Shown here piece by piece: positions 1 to 14,900 of a DNA stretch of 64,000 bases. Made by a program: the position numbers and the translations under genes. The stretch's first letter is position 1. Each line of letters begins with the position of its first letter. The DNA comes from Tubiluchus corallicola (Eukaryota > Priapulida > Priapulimorpha > Priapulimorphida > Tubiluchidae). The stretch covers positions 60,001 to 124,000 of the forward strand of contig JAQGDQ010000239.1 of NCBI GenBank assembly GCA_030141605.1. The letters are read 5' to 3'. The notes beneath the pieces are model-generated. The model saw only the letters and a list, made by a program, of their open reading frames with translations. It did no database searches and was not told the origin of the DNA.

Positions 1-239
1 TAGTAGCTTTGACATCAGAATCTCCAGGATCGTCTGTAAGTAATAATCCATGTAAAGCGGTGCGTGTATGTGTGTTGTGAAGCCATGCTATGAATACCCG
101 TCACATTGTGTTAGTGAATCCCCTGCATGTGCACGCTCTGTCGGTTACCGCATGCTGAGTGCTGGGAAAATATCCTGCTGCAGGTGGCTGTCAATCAAGC
201 AAATAAAGCTAACGTCTTGACAAAATTTAGAGCACCATT

Positions 240-505
240 TAGAGAATTACATCTGCAACAACAACAACTGTAATAACAACAATAATTATAGAGAACAACA
301 GAAGCAGCATCAGGCGCAAACAACATTGATAACGTTAATGACAAAGAACAATAAAAAAACAAGAGCGAAAGCAACAGCTTGATAACAAAACAACAATAAC
401 AACAGTGGTGGCATGTTTGCAACAAGTCAACAACAACACTATAGCTGATTTCATCGCTACTACTGCACCAAGAAAATCTAATGCAGCAGCAACGGTAAAA
501 ACTGC
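240..505. repeat. CAA/AAC-rich low-complexity tract
   Basis: Dense but imperfect CAA, AAC and AGC triplets. The long minus-strand frames across it are cysteine/valine-rich artefacts of the repeat. It is not a clean microsatellite and gives no sign of a glutamine-rich exon, because plus-strand stops interrupt it. Confidence 0.8.
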
Positions 506-1924
506 AACAACGGGCATTTAAAAAACACATTATGCAGATAGAGCAATATGCATAGTATTTGATGAGATATTTTTGACTTTTTTTTCAAGTCTCAAAATAT
601 TTTACATAATGACAGATAATCTCGACGCTACTCATGATATTATTGCAACGATGCCAGGGATATTTAACCTTTCTTATATTTTTATTAACGTAATAAAGAC
701 GTCGTTATTTTTCTTTCCTTCTGGGTATTTAAGTTTACGTGTGTGTGATTTGTTTTCGGAGAGCGCTAGTTACTGATATATCACTGGAACACGCACAACC
801 GCTCACGCGGGCGTGTCAAGCAGTGGCTGCGGGATAATGCGATATTTTTCTCAGCTGAGTGCATTAGAAGCCTGACAGCAAATAAGAGAAATGGCTCGCG
901 TGTAATTGTAGGCTTCGGTTTAATGTCACCCCTGATGGCTAATGTTGATGGCGATCCTCCGATGCAGATGGTTAATAACTGATAATTAATCTATGAATTA
1001 AAGTTGAATACCTGGAGAATGGTGATGGACTTTGCCACATAGGACTTCTCAAGTAGAAGACGTTTAACTACAATTCACACATACTAGTACAGCTGTCTTG
1101 TCACGAATCGCGTTTCATTATTTTTGTACTAGGTCAGTTAATAATTGCTTTGTTCGTTTCGTCCTGTGGTATGCTAGGAACCAGTTACCACTCCCTTGTT
1201 GTTGTAAATAAAAACTTTGCATTTCATATCACGTCGTTCGTCTTATACTGTAGTAGGATCACCTCCCCGTAGTGTAATTTAGTATTATATAAAACTGTCA
1301 TTTTATGTAGTATATCCGTATAAAATTCCTTGTAACTTATTTTTCTTTAATGGTCTGTCTTGAAGGTATACGGGTAGACGTGTCCAGTAATCCTTAGCTC
1401 TTGGTTTTGTTTGGTTGTTATTTGAAATGGAGGTAATTTGGTTTTTGCAGCTTCTGAAGTAATAATGATGTTTCTTTTGCCGTGTTGTGTGTTATTTTGA
1501 GATGGTTTTTGATTTGTGATTATGCTGGTCTCTGATGCTAACAGTATTTTAATTTATTGTTGTTGGACTGTCAAATGTTTATTTTTTAATTCTTATGTTT
1601 GAATGTTGGAGTTGTTATAAAGTTTAGTGACGAAGTGTTTTGACTGTTGTGTTTTTTCAGATTGTTTTGTTGATTTGTTTATTTTGATTTATTTATTTAT
1701 AGCAAAGAATAAATTTTTAACAAATAAGCATTATAGATATTTACATTGTGCAATGTCGAAAATGTACGCTTATTTGTTTATGACATTTTCATTCGTTTAA
1801 ATTTCGCTTTTTGTAACAAAATTGAATTGTGTTAAAAGACTTATGATACATACTTTCGGTGGACAAAGCACATCTGGCTGTTCACTTTTTCACTTGTAAC
1901 TCTGTCACGCATTCCCTCGTCAAG

Positions 1925-1928
<4 letters not shown>

Positions 1929-2008
<80 letters not shown>
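1929..2008. repeat. (AT)n microsatellite
   Basis: About 80 bp of uninterrupted AT dinucleotides. It encodes alternating Tyr-Ile in an overlapping minus-strand frame, which is an artefact. Confidence 0.98.
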
Positions 2009-2011
<3 letters not shown>

Positions 2012-5000
2012 TGTTGACAACTGCTTATTAACTATTTCTTGGAAATTTACATATAATAACTCGGCGTGCATATCCCTTAATATTTCCAGCATAACAACTT
2101 TTATAAGCAACTTTAAAAATTTCAGAGTTTTCCATCTTTTTATTTTTGTACTCTGCCTTCCCACTAGTGGTCTACTTCGTCTGTAACGATCTTTTTTATA
2201 AAAAAATGTTCTTGTGAGTGACATAGTTTTTATCAACGGCAACAATTCACCTTTATTAAGTCTCCAAATGATGATTGTCGTCACCTTCATACGTGTATAC
2301 TTAATTGTTTACGTGATAAAATTTAAATTTTGATGCTATCTAGCAGATCTGTAACATTTCATTTGGGTTTATTTAAGTACGTTACAAATCGATATTGATT
2401 TTTCCGAAGGCAGTCTTTCAAAGCGGAAAGCAAAGTTACAAGTGATTAGGCCAAATTGAATGTTTCTGCTGTTCGGATAAAGTTTGCATCGTGGAAACCA
2501 CCTACCCTCATCTTGTATTCAGTCATTAACCACTTGCAGCTTTGTTGATTTGTATTCAGTTGACGATTCTACATGACTTCAAATTGCCTTCAATACGTTA
2601 ATGAAAATGCACGGCTTGTAAGCGGGTACAAGACTCTTAATTGTTTTCTGAAAGTCTTTCGTCGAATCATTCACTAGTTTCAGTAGTTTGTGCAATGCCA
2701 CTGTTAACTCAACCAAGGCAAGTTGGTTCGTGTTAAATAACTAAAAAGTGAGTTATAAATTGTAGTCTATATGACACACTCTGTGCAGTCAATGAATGTT
2801 AATCATGCTTATGGTAACTATAATTAAGAAATCAACTTTTGCCTTATTAATCACGCTAACTTCGCCCATTGCATCTGTTGCTCGCCTTTATGGTAGATGG
2901 ATGGTACTAAATTGCCACAGTGCTATATTGATCTGTGAATATTTTTGTCTGTCAAGTCATACCTGCGTTACAAAATGTTCAGCATGGTTGGGTAGGTTCT
3001 TATATTTTGTATTAAGAAAGTTACGGAACAGGTTTGCTATAACGTCTGACCGTCTGCTATTGCTGATTTTATCTGTCCAAGTGCTCTTCGGGAGACCCCA
3101 GCTTTGGATACAAAAAATTATGTAGCGAAAGAACATGATAAAGCTGAGTAAACTGAATAAAAATTGATTAAACCAAGCTTTTAAGGAGTTTCAAGCCGGC
3201 TATGATGCTGATACTTGACAAGTAATCGATTACTTTCCTGCATTTTCCAACTTTAACTGGTTTTTAATAGTCACGTGTTTAGTTTCTAGATTCACCAGGC
3301 GTATAATTTCTCACTGTTTCGCTGATGGCTTTTCTATGATCTACTATCTGCTTGCCATCTTGATTCTTTCTTGGCGTCATGTGTTTTCTACTTAAACTGC
3401 AAAGTATAATATTGATACTTGAGTGATAATAAGCTTCAAAGATTTGCTGCAATAGATAGGTAATTATGATAAATTGGTATGATGCCATTATTTTTTTTCA
3501 ATTTTTGTGTTTAACTGCTTAACTTTTAAGATAACATGATAGGAAAAGTAAAATTTACACTATGTAAGGAAAATACAAGAAATCGGGAAAACTAGCTGTT
3601 AGCCTATCACTCAATGTGCTTTTATAAGCGATACTACAGTGGAAATTCATGCGACTTTCTAAATTGGTAAATGTTTTTTCATTTATGACAAACACAGATA
3701 TAAAAAGGGCATTTTAGTAGTTTTTCATCAATTTCTGTGTTTTTTTTACTTCAGCAGTACTCGCAATTTGTTTTTTTTCAAATAATCTTATCAATATTTT
3801 TACTTTTTTTTAATTGCTGGAGACTGAAGCGTTTCGCGGAGTTCTACTTCCACTCTGCAAGTCTGCACTTTCAGCAGATCTAAATTATTGAAATTTCATA
3901 GATGTAGTATATCGAGTTTATCTATATAAAAATTATTTTCATTTTATCATTCAATGTAAATCTCTTATTGGCTTTACAGTTCATTTAATTTTAAAGCAGA
4001 GTGAGAATGTAAATTGTATAATGGAACTTCGCGAAACGTTGCAGAAGTTCAGTTAATACGGTATAATGCAAAATGGCAGCTTTTCTACAGCGATCAGTGG
4101 ATCAAAAAATTACAAGACACGAATGATATGAACGCTTGCGTAGCCGTACATGACATACGTTCGGTTAAGAATTTATGTCACATACATATAAGTAGTTTAG
4201 TCACTTTAGTCCTGACTTTTGGTCCTTTGATCTTGGTCTATGATTGTACAGCCATCTGCAGATTCGTGTGATTTACGAAAAAAGGTTTCACTGCACGATG
4301 TTGACTTAGAGGCTTAATTAGACACTATAAAATCTACATTGCCTATAATAAATAGCATCTTCGTGTCAGAAATGACAGATTTGTTATAAGCATTGCCTTG
4401 AGCGTACCAATAAAAATATCGTATTCTTCGCAAAAAGCCGAAGAATTTTTGCCAATATTACTGCACATTTACTTTGAGAAAGAAATTGCTGGATCACTTT
4501 TGAAAGCAATTTGAAGCGAGATGAGACACAGAAATTTGTGATGAATGGTAGAGTTTACTAGAAATTGGCAGTTATTATTGATTCCTATATTTGTCTTGTC
4601 TTCAAGTGGGAAGAAAAATTGATTGACTGCGATTTTGTTGATAACAATGCAGGATGACAATCACAAAATCTTTATTTTGCTCTGTAATTAGTAGGTGCAT
4701 GACTTGAATTAAGTGGAAGCAAGCCAACTTTTAATTGTACATTCTGTCCAACTATCAATCTTTGATTAATTAATAAAAATTCCCACAATAAAGGAAATGA
4801 TAAGGCACGAGATTTTTGTCCGATATTGTGATCTATTGTCGGTGAAACAAATGAAAAAAAAAAAGATATCAAATAACTTAGAATCACAAACAATTTTATT
4901 TTGCAATAATAATGCATTCAATAATTGTGCACAGAAAAAAACACAAAAAACTGTATTTCTAATAAAGTAAAGAATCCACGGCACAGAAAAAAACACGAGA

Positions 5001-6360
5001 AGGAACACAATGAACACAAAATGTCACAAAATGGCTTGAAAACTGTAATAAGTTTGAGTTTAATTCACTATTGATAGGTAGATAATCTTAAACTTAAGAA
5101 AGAAAATTATAAAGTAATTGATGTAATTTACCAAAGATTACTCTAGTCCTAAATTTATTACAAAAAATTAATCTAATAAATTAGTCAATTTTTCCCTTAC
5201 AATTTTTCGCTCTGTAGAACGGATACATAGCTATACAAGTACCTTTTTACACTGCCACGAATTTATTTAGATTCTACTATTTACCAAGCTTTTGTTTGAA
5301 TAAATTGATTCTGCATATTTTTTTGCATTTGATGGCAAAAAAAGTAGGAATGGAGAATAGTAGCAGGTCAATTGCAAAGTCGTTCAACATCTTAATGGTT
5401 TCTAGATTGCAGTCTTGGGTACATAGTTTATTTACTGACGTAACGACAACTTCTGCTATTTCTCATTGTTGTTCGTAATGTGAGCGCTGGGAAATCATAT
5501 GGTGAAAGTGCCGCTTTATTTTCCCATAAAGAGCCTTTGACTGATTTGTGACCATGTTATTGCTTTCTGCAGAAAACTACGTTGAAATAGAATTTCGTAA
5601 ATAAGAGCAATAATCAGCAGTTATATGTGCACAGGATCGTGTTATTCTTAATGGTGATGTTATTGCCGCCGTCATCGTTGTACTTGTGACTGTTACTGCC
5701 GCTATTGTTTATCTATATCTATGATGCGTTGTTCTTAACTGTGTTAAAATAAAGCATAGATCCAATCAGTTTAGCTGCAGAGAACGAAACTAATGTGCAA
5801 AATTTTATGTAGTTCAGCTATTAGTTACTGATCTAAAATCCCAGTTAGTTGCTGGAGGACGGTTTAATGCATTATGCATAGCTCAGCTGAACTCTGCGGG
5901 CTTCCGCAGCTTCAGCAATAACATGCACTAATAATGATATTCTGAAGTTCGTTTGATCCCTGGTTAGAGTAGTAGCGAATACCACGCGAAATCTTAATGA
6001 TCCATAATGTCGGTATTTAGAGTTAGGTAGATGCTGTCTTATGAGTTATGACTGAAAGGACAAACAATCGGAGTTGTCATTGTAATTATATTTATGACCT
6101 GTGGGAATAAAAGCATACGTCTGTACTACATTTTGACGACGATAAATCACCCGTTGTGATTTAATTGTAAACGGGAAAACCTAAACAAAAATTCTGTGAT
6201 CCAGAAATTTGGACAGGAATAGATGCTTGCGATTTCAACTTGTTTTGTCCGTTAGGTACAACGCACTTCCAAATCTTCTATACTTTCATTTTCTGGTTCA
6301 TTCGCTGTATAACATGAAAAGCCAAGGTTTGTTAATTAAGTCAGGCTTCAAATTGTACTT

Positions 6361-6448
6361 TTTTGTGGAAACTAGTGTATATTTTTCTTTTTTTATAAAT
6401 GAATAATCTATTTATAAAAAAGAAAAATATACAATAGGTTCCACAAAA
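6361..6448. repeat. Near-perfect 88-bp foldback
   Basis: Arms 6361-6399 and 6411-6448 are inverted copies differing by two substitutions and one T of a T run, with an 11-nt loop. The outer part is TTTTGTGGAA/TTCCACAAAA. The match stops sharply at both outer ends. Confidence 0.9.
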
Positions 6449-8540
6449 TCTTGGAAACTACGAAGAACTTTTTCGTGGTTTTTGCCTTGGTGACCTGGTG
6501 TACTGTGCGGTATTGGAAATCCTGTTTTCCGTTTTAAAACAGCACTGTCTTTAAATAATAAAAAAATTTACAGGAATTTTTTGTATATTAGCTTTGGATA
6601 ATCAGTTGTAGTAGTTGCTTGGGGCCAGAATTTCCAGTGATATTTTAATGGAGAATGCTATATAAACAAACTTGTTTGGGTTATCTATGGCTATTCTAGT
6701 CCAACAATTTAAATATGCCATTATATAGTTCATACTTGCTAATTTAATATGCTTAATAAATAGTAGTGATGCCCTAAAACCAGTAACGCTTTTGACAGTA
6801 CATGTATCTTAAAATTGCTCGATTTTGAAACAGCTTTTGCGTAGATTAACAGCCGAATTGTGCACATTGTTGCGTATCCATTAAGGAATATAGACTATGA
6901 TAATTTGTAGACGGTTATATTGATCAGTAAAATTGAACGGGAATGATCTGTGCTGCAGTTGTGAAATTCAAACAAACACCACGAAAGCGTACGCGCTTGC
7001 TTGATGTATTTCAGTGACTCCTGAAGTCTGCAATACTATGTTGGTGCTGGCAATTTCAGTGTAAAATTTCTGTAGCGAAGAACGTCAAAGTTTTGCGTGT
7101 GTGCACGCATTAGAGTTCTGTGCTACCTACACGCTAATTTGTCAGTGTTTCCTTGGGTCTAATCCATTTCAGCGGCAAGTGGTGCTGTTTTAAAATTATT
7201 ATTTGGACTCCGCACCGTTGAGGCTGTCTATATAATTTTGCGTTGGCTGAGTGACACGTGATATTATGAATGAGATTTTTCAGGATTTCTCTTTGCTGAT
7301 AAGCAAGAGGATCTGGTATTATGGTTCCTGTTTTTGTTACGTTTAGCTTTTAGCTTTTGTTTTATTTCTTGCAAACATTTTAGTTGACATACTGTTACGA
7401 TATTCAGCAGGGATTTTCTCAACAGAAATGTAGCTCTCTGGACGGAGTTGCAACTTCTAGTGTTGGGTTAAATTAAGTTTAATGTAGAAAGTAAATTCGT
7501 TTTACTTATGTTGATTGTTGAGCAAAGTTTTTCAAAGATGAATGAAGCCTCATTCACACAATCGAGAGCGATATTCGTTTTCGCTTGACAGCCACGTTTG
7601 TGTGTAAGCATTACAAGCATAAGCGGAGTTTTATTTTACGTATACATAGTCGTAACTCATGACAGTTATATTCAACACGGTAAATCACTATTGCCATAAA
7701 TATGAACTGGACATGAATTATGCATTTATCTTAGTTCGGCACAGCAGCTGTATGTGACAGGTTGTCCCCGTGTACAGGCAAATATTTATGAAAGGAATGA
7801 TTATTATTATGCAAAGATTTTTAAAGTTAGTCAACATAAATAACATGCACAGATTTTGTTAAAAGCGAAAATTTTCTGATAAACTTTATCGTATATTCTT
7901 AAAGAAGTTGCTGGTATACAAGGCAAACGCATATAGACTCCATATTTTATGGGCCTTCTTTTTATAAGCTGTCTTTCCTAACTTTTTTGCTTGATCTTGT
8001 GCTGTAGTTCCTAGGTCATCAGAAAAGAAAACGAAGTAAAATCTTCGAAAAGCACTGTGATTCATACATGTTACGGCTTCATCTGTTGGACAAATAAGGT
8101 ATTAATCTAGTGACTGCTTTTATTTTTTTCTTGTTTTTCTTTGCCTTCCCTTTTCCAAGAACATGTTTTCTTATATTTGTTAATATTCCTGTTAATAATG
8201 TAGCATGTTTGTGTGACGAGCATTTTTATTATTGGATGGTGTGTGTTTGGTTGTTATAGCCAAAGATAAACACGCCTTAGGCTGCATCTCTGTTATTTTA
8301 TGAACCATTTGGGAGATGTTTGTTTATTTCTTATCATAATACTGTCATTGATGTAGAAAATAACATTATTTCTAATTGTAGTGATAGTAGAAAAACTATG
8401 GAACTTGCAAAAAGTGTAATTGTTAAACAAAGAAGTTCCTTTTTGTAATAAAGAATAACAGATTGCGGAAAAACACGTTTGTATAAACTTGTAGCACTAT
8501 ATTTTGTGGTTGCTTTTTTATTTAATTGTTTTTTTTTCAG

Positions 8541-8939
8541 ATTTGTGCTTTAGGCAAGTTGACAAAACCAAGCTGTTCTGGTGTAGCTGCTTTTTGATTG
8601 ATCAGATCATTGCGCAAGATTTCAATGGCTTCCTGCTGATGCTGACTCAAGCCAACAGATAGCTGCTTAACTCTTCTTGGCTTCACGAGGGATTGTGTGG
8701 AGTTAGCACTAATGCCATTAATTATAAACGCGTAATATAATAGCCCTAATCAATGCTATTACTTAGGCTAGTGCGGAAGCTAGTGGGAAGCGAGCAGCAG
8801 TTGTCAGTTCGCATGCTTTTCATGGTGCATGTGATCTTTAAAAGTGATGCGATACAGTTCAGTTCGGACGTCTAAACCGGAATTAATCCACGTTTGTATC
8901 GTAACCTGAGGTGTTAAATTAAGAAGAACGAAAATAAAA
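8541..8939 (+). other. EXTL3: Probable 5' UTR part of EXTL3 exon 1
   Basis: A strong acceptor (long T tract ending in CAG at 8538-8540) lies 399 nt before the EXTL3 start codon, with no stronger acceptor in between. The coding exon therefore probably begins at 8541 with untranslated sequence. The upstream 5' UTR exon(s) and the promoter were not located. This is inferred from splice signals only. Confidence 0.4.
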
Positions 8940-11900
8940 ATGGTGGAATTTCATTTCTCACCAAAATGCAGCGGTTGCTATCACTACTGGTTGTCACATA
9001 TACGGTTAAAGCATCTGCTTATCATGCTTTTGCTAATCCTGATTGTCACTCCCTTAGTGGCTCATTATTATATATCTAAAGCAGAGGGATCATCACAGGA
9101 TGACCTTTATCGAACGCGCATCAAACTTGACACAATGAAAGATGTGTCAAATCTTAAAGCAGCTGATTTGAAGATGCGAATTGAAGAGCTGCTACGTATC
9201 AAAGCATCCGTTAGTAATGAATTAAGAGAGCTTGAAGCTAAGCGCCAAGCACTGCAAGTAGACATATCACAGCAGCAAACAAAGGTTGATGAGCAGAAAA
9301 TTAATATTCAAAAACTTGACCAGGAAATGAATCTGCTGACTCTTAGCATCGAACAGGCTAAATATGCTCATCAGGAGGCACTAGAGATGCACATGCCAGA
9401 CATTCGGGCTCCTTTTAAAATTCTTCCAGAACTAGATGCTAATGTAGATGTAGCTCCACCTCGTTCTTATGGCAAGTGTCAGTTTCATACTTGTTTTGAT
9501 TTTTCTCGTTGTTCTTTACTGTCAGGATTTCCGGTGTATGTGTATAATGTTGAACAAACTAGTGATATTGTTGGGCATGTGGAAACATCTGTGAAAAGTT
9601 CTCTTCGCAATGCATTTTCTCAAAGTCCTTACATTACATCAAATCCAAGCATTGCATGTGTTTTTGTTGTGCTTCTGGCTGATGTTGACACATATAAACT
9701 ACAGTCAGGACTGCCTTTATTGCCATATTGGCATGGCGATGGTAGAAACCACATTCTCTTGCATTTATCGCATGGAGTGAGAATCAGTTATGATCCATTT
9801 CAAGGTGTAAAAACAGGAAGAGCAATTGTTGCTCAAAGTAACTTTTTTTATCATTATTTTAGATCAGATTTTGATATGGTAATTCCAGTATTAAGCAGAC
9901 TGTCTCATGGTGATGTGTGGGCTGAGTTGCCACCACAAGTTCCGGCTCGCAGGAAGTATTTGCTTTCATATCAGGGAAAATACAAAGAACCAGTGGTGTC
10001 AGGTTTTGAGGATGAATTGAAGGATAGCCATAGCAAATCAGTCACTTTTAAATCAGATCATGAGCAGTCTTTAGTAGAAAATTACATCGTAGAAACTCTT
10101 AAGAAATTGGCAGCTTCATCTGATGATAATTTTTATTTTGATTTCTCTTGCCATTCTGATCTACAAGATCGTTTTAGCAGTTTTGATGGTGAATGGGATT
10201 TGTGCAATAATGACGAAAATCGTGCATCTATTTTGCAAAATTCGACATTCTCGCTGATAATCACGCCAAGCAACAATAGTATTGTGTCTACTGCCTTGAC
10301 TAGTAAAAGGCTGTTTGAATCATTAAAATATGGTGCTATACCTGTGATATTAGGTAGCATTAAATTGCCATTTTATGAGCAGGTAAACTGGCAAAAAGCC
10401 TCTTTCTTCTTGCCACGGGGTCGCATTACTGAGCTGCATTTTTTCTTGAGGACAGTTACTGACAACGACCTGCTTGCAATGCGCCGACAGGGTCGTGTTT
10501 TCTGGGAAAGATATTTCTCATCCACTAAGGCTGTGATCGATACCATACTGGCTCAATTACGAACAAGATTACTCATTCCAGCTGTGCCTGCAAAAGACAT
10601 GCCCTCTCCGAGTGTTTTCAACTCAACTTTTAAACCGATTATATCAGATACCCTTCCGCTAGACCAAGATATTGAAGAAAATGTAGGACCGATTGAACCA
10701 GCACATTCGTCTGCAAAATTTCGCAGAAATTTTACATGGTCCAGTTTGAGTGATACGTGGAACGATATTGCTGACCCATTTTATCTCTATCCGTACACGC
10801 CATTTGATCCAATTCTACCAAGTGAAGCAAAGTTTTTGGGTAAGCAAGTACAAGTTCTTGTCACACAATTAATACATTTTCAAAGTGAAAGTGTTAAATC
10901 GGGCTGTGTAAAATGACTTGATGGTCCATTGGAAAACGAAAAACCTTCTTTTCAAACATGTTGTTAGCCAGTGAGATTTTTCAGAATCTGACATTTCAAA
11001 CCCATTTATAGTTAATTGTTAATTATCATAGGCTGGTATACACCTGTCATTTTATAACGGCAATATGTATTAACCATTAATTTGTAATACAGTGTTTGTA
11101 AGTGCAAGAATGTTACAGTATAATAAAAGCCATGCCCTTGTTAACTAACGCTGCCCTTTTCTAGTTTGTTTTGTTTCTAACTGTTTATTTACACTTCAGC
11201 TTAGCTTCTGCCATGTACAAATCTTGTCGGGTATCTGTTACGATCAAGCCGAAACAAATAGCTGGATTCAGAAACTGTATTGATTACACCTTGAAACTTT
11301 TTCTGTCTGACTGTTTTGATTTTTTACACTTTTAGGTGCACCTTGCATCAATTCCTTCCACATATTTGAATTTTATCAGGAACACAAAATTGTAAAACCT
11401 TTTTTGATGCGGCCATGTATTATAAAAACTGCCAACCATTCGACTATTAAAATGTAATGATAAGTATTGGTGAAGAGATAGACTCTTCAATTTTCCAAAA
11501 ATTGTATTAAAAAAAATTGTACTATTTTTAATGTTTCCATGCCACACTTTGTTTTGATAAATTTCTGGAATAATGTCTTGCTGGATTAAGTTTGACAAAA
11601 TGTGAAAAAATCTGAAGAATTTGTCTGTGTAGGAAATGCTATTAGCATCTTTGAAAGCCCTGTTGGTGTAATAAGAAAAGCTTTTTGTGAAGCATGTTTT
11701 AGTTTTTTACAAGTTTTTGCGATTTTTTTGGATGCCTTGCTTCTAAAGTATTTTAATTAAATATCCCTAGCTTCTCAGCAATCTACTGAAGCAGCAAAAT
11801 GTTGACTTCCTTTTAGAATGAAATTACAGCATATTTATTTATTTGTCTAGAATCTGCTAATTTCATTGCAAGTTAGGATAGGTATTGTAAATTATGGTCA

Positions 11901-14900
11901 AAGAATCTGAATCTGCAATAGCTTTGTTTTCTAATCAAGTGTTAGTTTCTTAAATCTGTGCAAATGTTTATTTGCTTAATTTACAGGTTCGGGTTTAGGA
12001 TTCCGACCTATTGGCAAAGGATTGGGAGGCTCTGGGAAAGAATTTAGTGCAGCACTTGGTGGAAACTCTCCCAGGGAACAATTTACAGGTAACAACATGT
12101 TGCAGGCACATATACCTTTATTAACCTCATCCTCATGTACACATATATTTACAGTTAACTATAGGTGTAATTGCTGTACATATCTGCAATATGTTTTTTT
12201 GTAAGATTTTTTTTATATCAAATTTGATGTAAACCGGAATCCACCTTTCAACTACAGACCTTACTTAAAAATGACGTTTGTAGCAAGACTGTGCCTTGCT
12301 CATTACCAAGGCTCAGTAAGATGAACCATTGTACCACCAGAGGTATCTTAGTCATGTTTTCACCACATATTTCCATCACAGCCGGAATCAGTTAGACAAA
12401 TAAACCTGAGCAAGTAAGAGTCATTCACTGAGTAGACTCGGTGTAGCTTAACTTTAGTTGCAAAGCACATGCACATAACTGCTTGGCTATATACCATGCT
12501 TTATGAAAACTAAGAAATGAGATAAATTAAAATACCCATTTTGTTCATCTTGATCTTCTTTTTTTATAAATTTTGGAATTTTCGTGTTTTTTGAGAAAGA
12601 GAGAAAATGACCTATAAAAGTTGAAATTTTGCTAACAACAGCAATTTTTTTGCCAGAAAGTGTGGCCATTTTAAAACATACTGTACTGTTCTTTTTAACT
12701 GTTTGGCAGTTTGTTTAGCAAATGAGTGCTTCAGTAGATAGCTTGATTTTGTTTTCGATGTCCTGTACATGCTTTATGAAAACTTATGTTAAGCCAGTGG
12801 CTTGCACTTTTTTTTGTCAAGTGACTCTACCCAAATCTGTACGTTGACTCTTGTTGGCCTGATTACCTTTTCAAAAAAACTAAGGCTCTGCAAATTTGCA
12901 ATGTATTGTCACAAAACGTTACAGAGTATACTAGAACAAATTCTGCATTGATTAATAGCAGTTGGATTTTCGATCCACCACTTTTACTTCAAGATGATAG
13001 AGGTTACATTCTTTTTGATAAAAGCAACAGATCTTCATGAAGCTTTGTAAGAATACACTGAAGCAAGTTTTGCATCTACTGAATGAAATTTTTTGCCATA
13101 TTGAATTTGTTTTTTTTTATTTTTCATTTTTGTTTGGAGTCGGCTTTTTATTTACTTTCTTGAATTTGCCGACAATAACATCATTTTTGAAAAAAGCCTA
13201 AGGTTCCGCCAATTTGCAATGGATCATCTTGAAACTTTGTTAGAACGAATTCTGGATCTTTGGTAGTGTCTGATTTTCAACTGTCAACTTTATTTCAAGT
13301 TGGCTGGCATTGATGTCATTTTCTAATCCGAGTAATTTATGATTGATCAGTCCTAGCAGCATTAAAAACGTTATTATTCAATCTTTGTGTCTCGGTGAAG
13401 TTCATCAATATTAAGTTATCATTTGACAATAATGCTTATTATTTTCTCATCAAAATTTAATATCTAATTAACATTAATTAACTTCCCTTCATTTATATTA
13501 TTGTCTAAACATTCCCTTTAGTAGGTCGTTACCACATTGCTACTGTTATGATATGCAATTTGCTAATGAAATAGACACAGATGCAAATATCAATTTAAAA
13601 TTTGTATTAAGTGTTATCTTTTCAAGGAAAGTTCGTTGTCACTTTTATCAGTGAACGCATATTGATATCAATGTCTTTGTTATATTTTTGTGAATTTTGC
13701 ATAGTTGTGATGTTGACGTATGAAAGGGAAGCTGTTCTCATAAATTCTTTAGCAAGGTTTCACGGTCTCCCACATTTGAACAAAGTACTGGTGGTGTGGA
13801 ATAGTCCGAAACCTCCGCCAGATGATCTGCGCTGGCCTGATATTGGTGTTCCCATTTTGGTAAGGAAATCCGAAGTTAGTGTTACTGCACTGCTTTAAGT
13901 GACATTAGCTGTTATGTTAATAGAATAACTCTTTCTCTTTTGTATCTATAATAAACTATAGCTTTATAAACATCTCATATTTAATATAATTGTAGTATTT
14001 CAGAAAATGTTTTTATTATAGGTCCACGCAGAAATATTACATTAAGAATTTTTGTATTGTAGTTGTAGTAATTTTTTATTATTGTTAATTTGGTAATTAT
14101 TAACTGTTCTTTCTCATAGGTTATAAAAACGTCAAAAAACAGCCTGAACAACCGGTTTTTGCCATACGATGCTATTGAAACAGAAGCTATACTGTCAATA
14201 GATGATGACACACATTTGCGCCATGATGAAATTGTATTTGCTTTTAGGTAATATATTGTAACAGCCTCAAGTAATGGTAACTTGCAAGAATTGTTTTGGA
14301 GTGAATCTTCTTAGGTTTTGTGCTGACAGCAAGTTATAACTTTAATATATTGTAAAAAATTGTGGGGTTGCTTGTCCACTGCTACAGACAATAAACTTAT
14401 GTGGCAACTATAGGCAATAGCCTTAGCTCACCAGTATCCTGCAAGCAAGTCGCAGTGTAACCATAATTTTTGCGAAAGTGGAGGATAGACACAAATAATG
14501 CCTGAAAAATGAATTACAGACTGGATTATGTTCGATCGTGCAATTCTCCTTTCAGTTATATATGCAAGGGTGTCTCATTAGGAGCATGGAGTTTTCAAGC
14601 ATTGATACACAGACACACATTTGACCTTGTATGTTACAGGTTATTCAACAGTGATAGGTTACAAACAAGCTTATTTTAATTAATGTTGGCATAGTTATGT
14701 AACTAGTACATTAACTCTAGATTAACTTCATAAATATTTATCAATTTCTTCATATCGGAATAATGTTTTCTTAATTATTGTGTGCACTTTGTACTGTGTA
14801 CTGAATCTGTTGTGCAGTAGTTGGGCGGCTGTAATTTTTTGCTTAGTTGTGACATGGTTACTTAGACAGTAACTTAGTTTACAAACTGTGCACAATAGGA

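Larger units (their letters stand above)
1..8540. other. Upstream region of EXTL3, no coding exon recognised
   Basis: Could be intergenic sequence or a long 5' UTR intron of EXTL3. A GC-richer patch with palindromic CG motifs lies at about 790-840 and might be a promoter, but no element settles this. Apart from the repeats listed separately I see nothing supportable. Confidence 0.4.

Noticed and set aside
195-530. 111-codon Cys/Val-rich minus-strand ORF
   Set aside because: Antisense reading of the CAA-rich tract, with no domain or signal of selection.
1841-2290. 149-codon minus-strand ORF
   Set aside because: Its centre is the (AT)n microsatellite read as Tyr-Ile repeats; no conserved protein on either side.
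2796-3125. 109-codon plus-strand ORF
   Set aside because: No recognisable family, no splice or start context and ordinary AT-rich composition; consistent with a chance frame.
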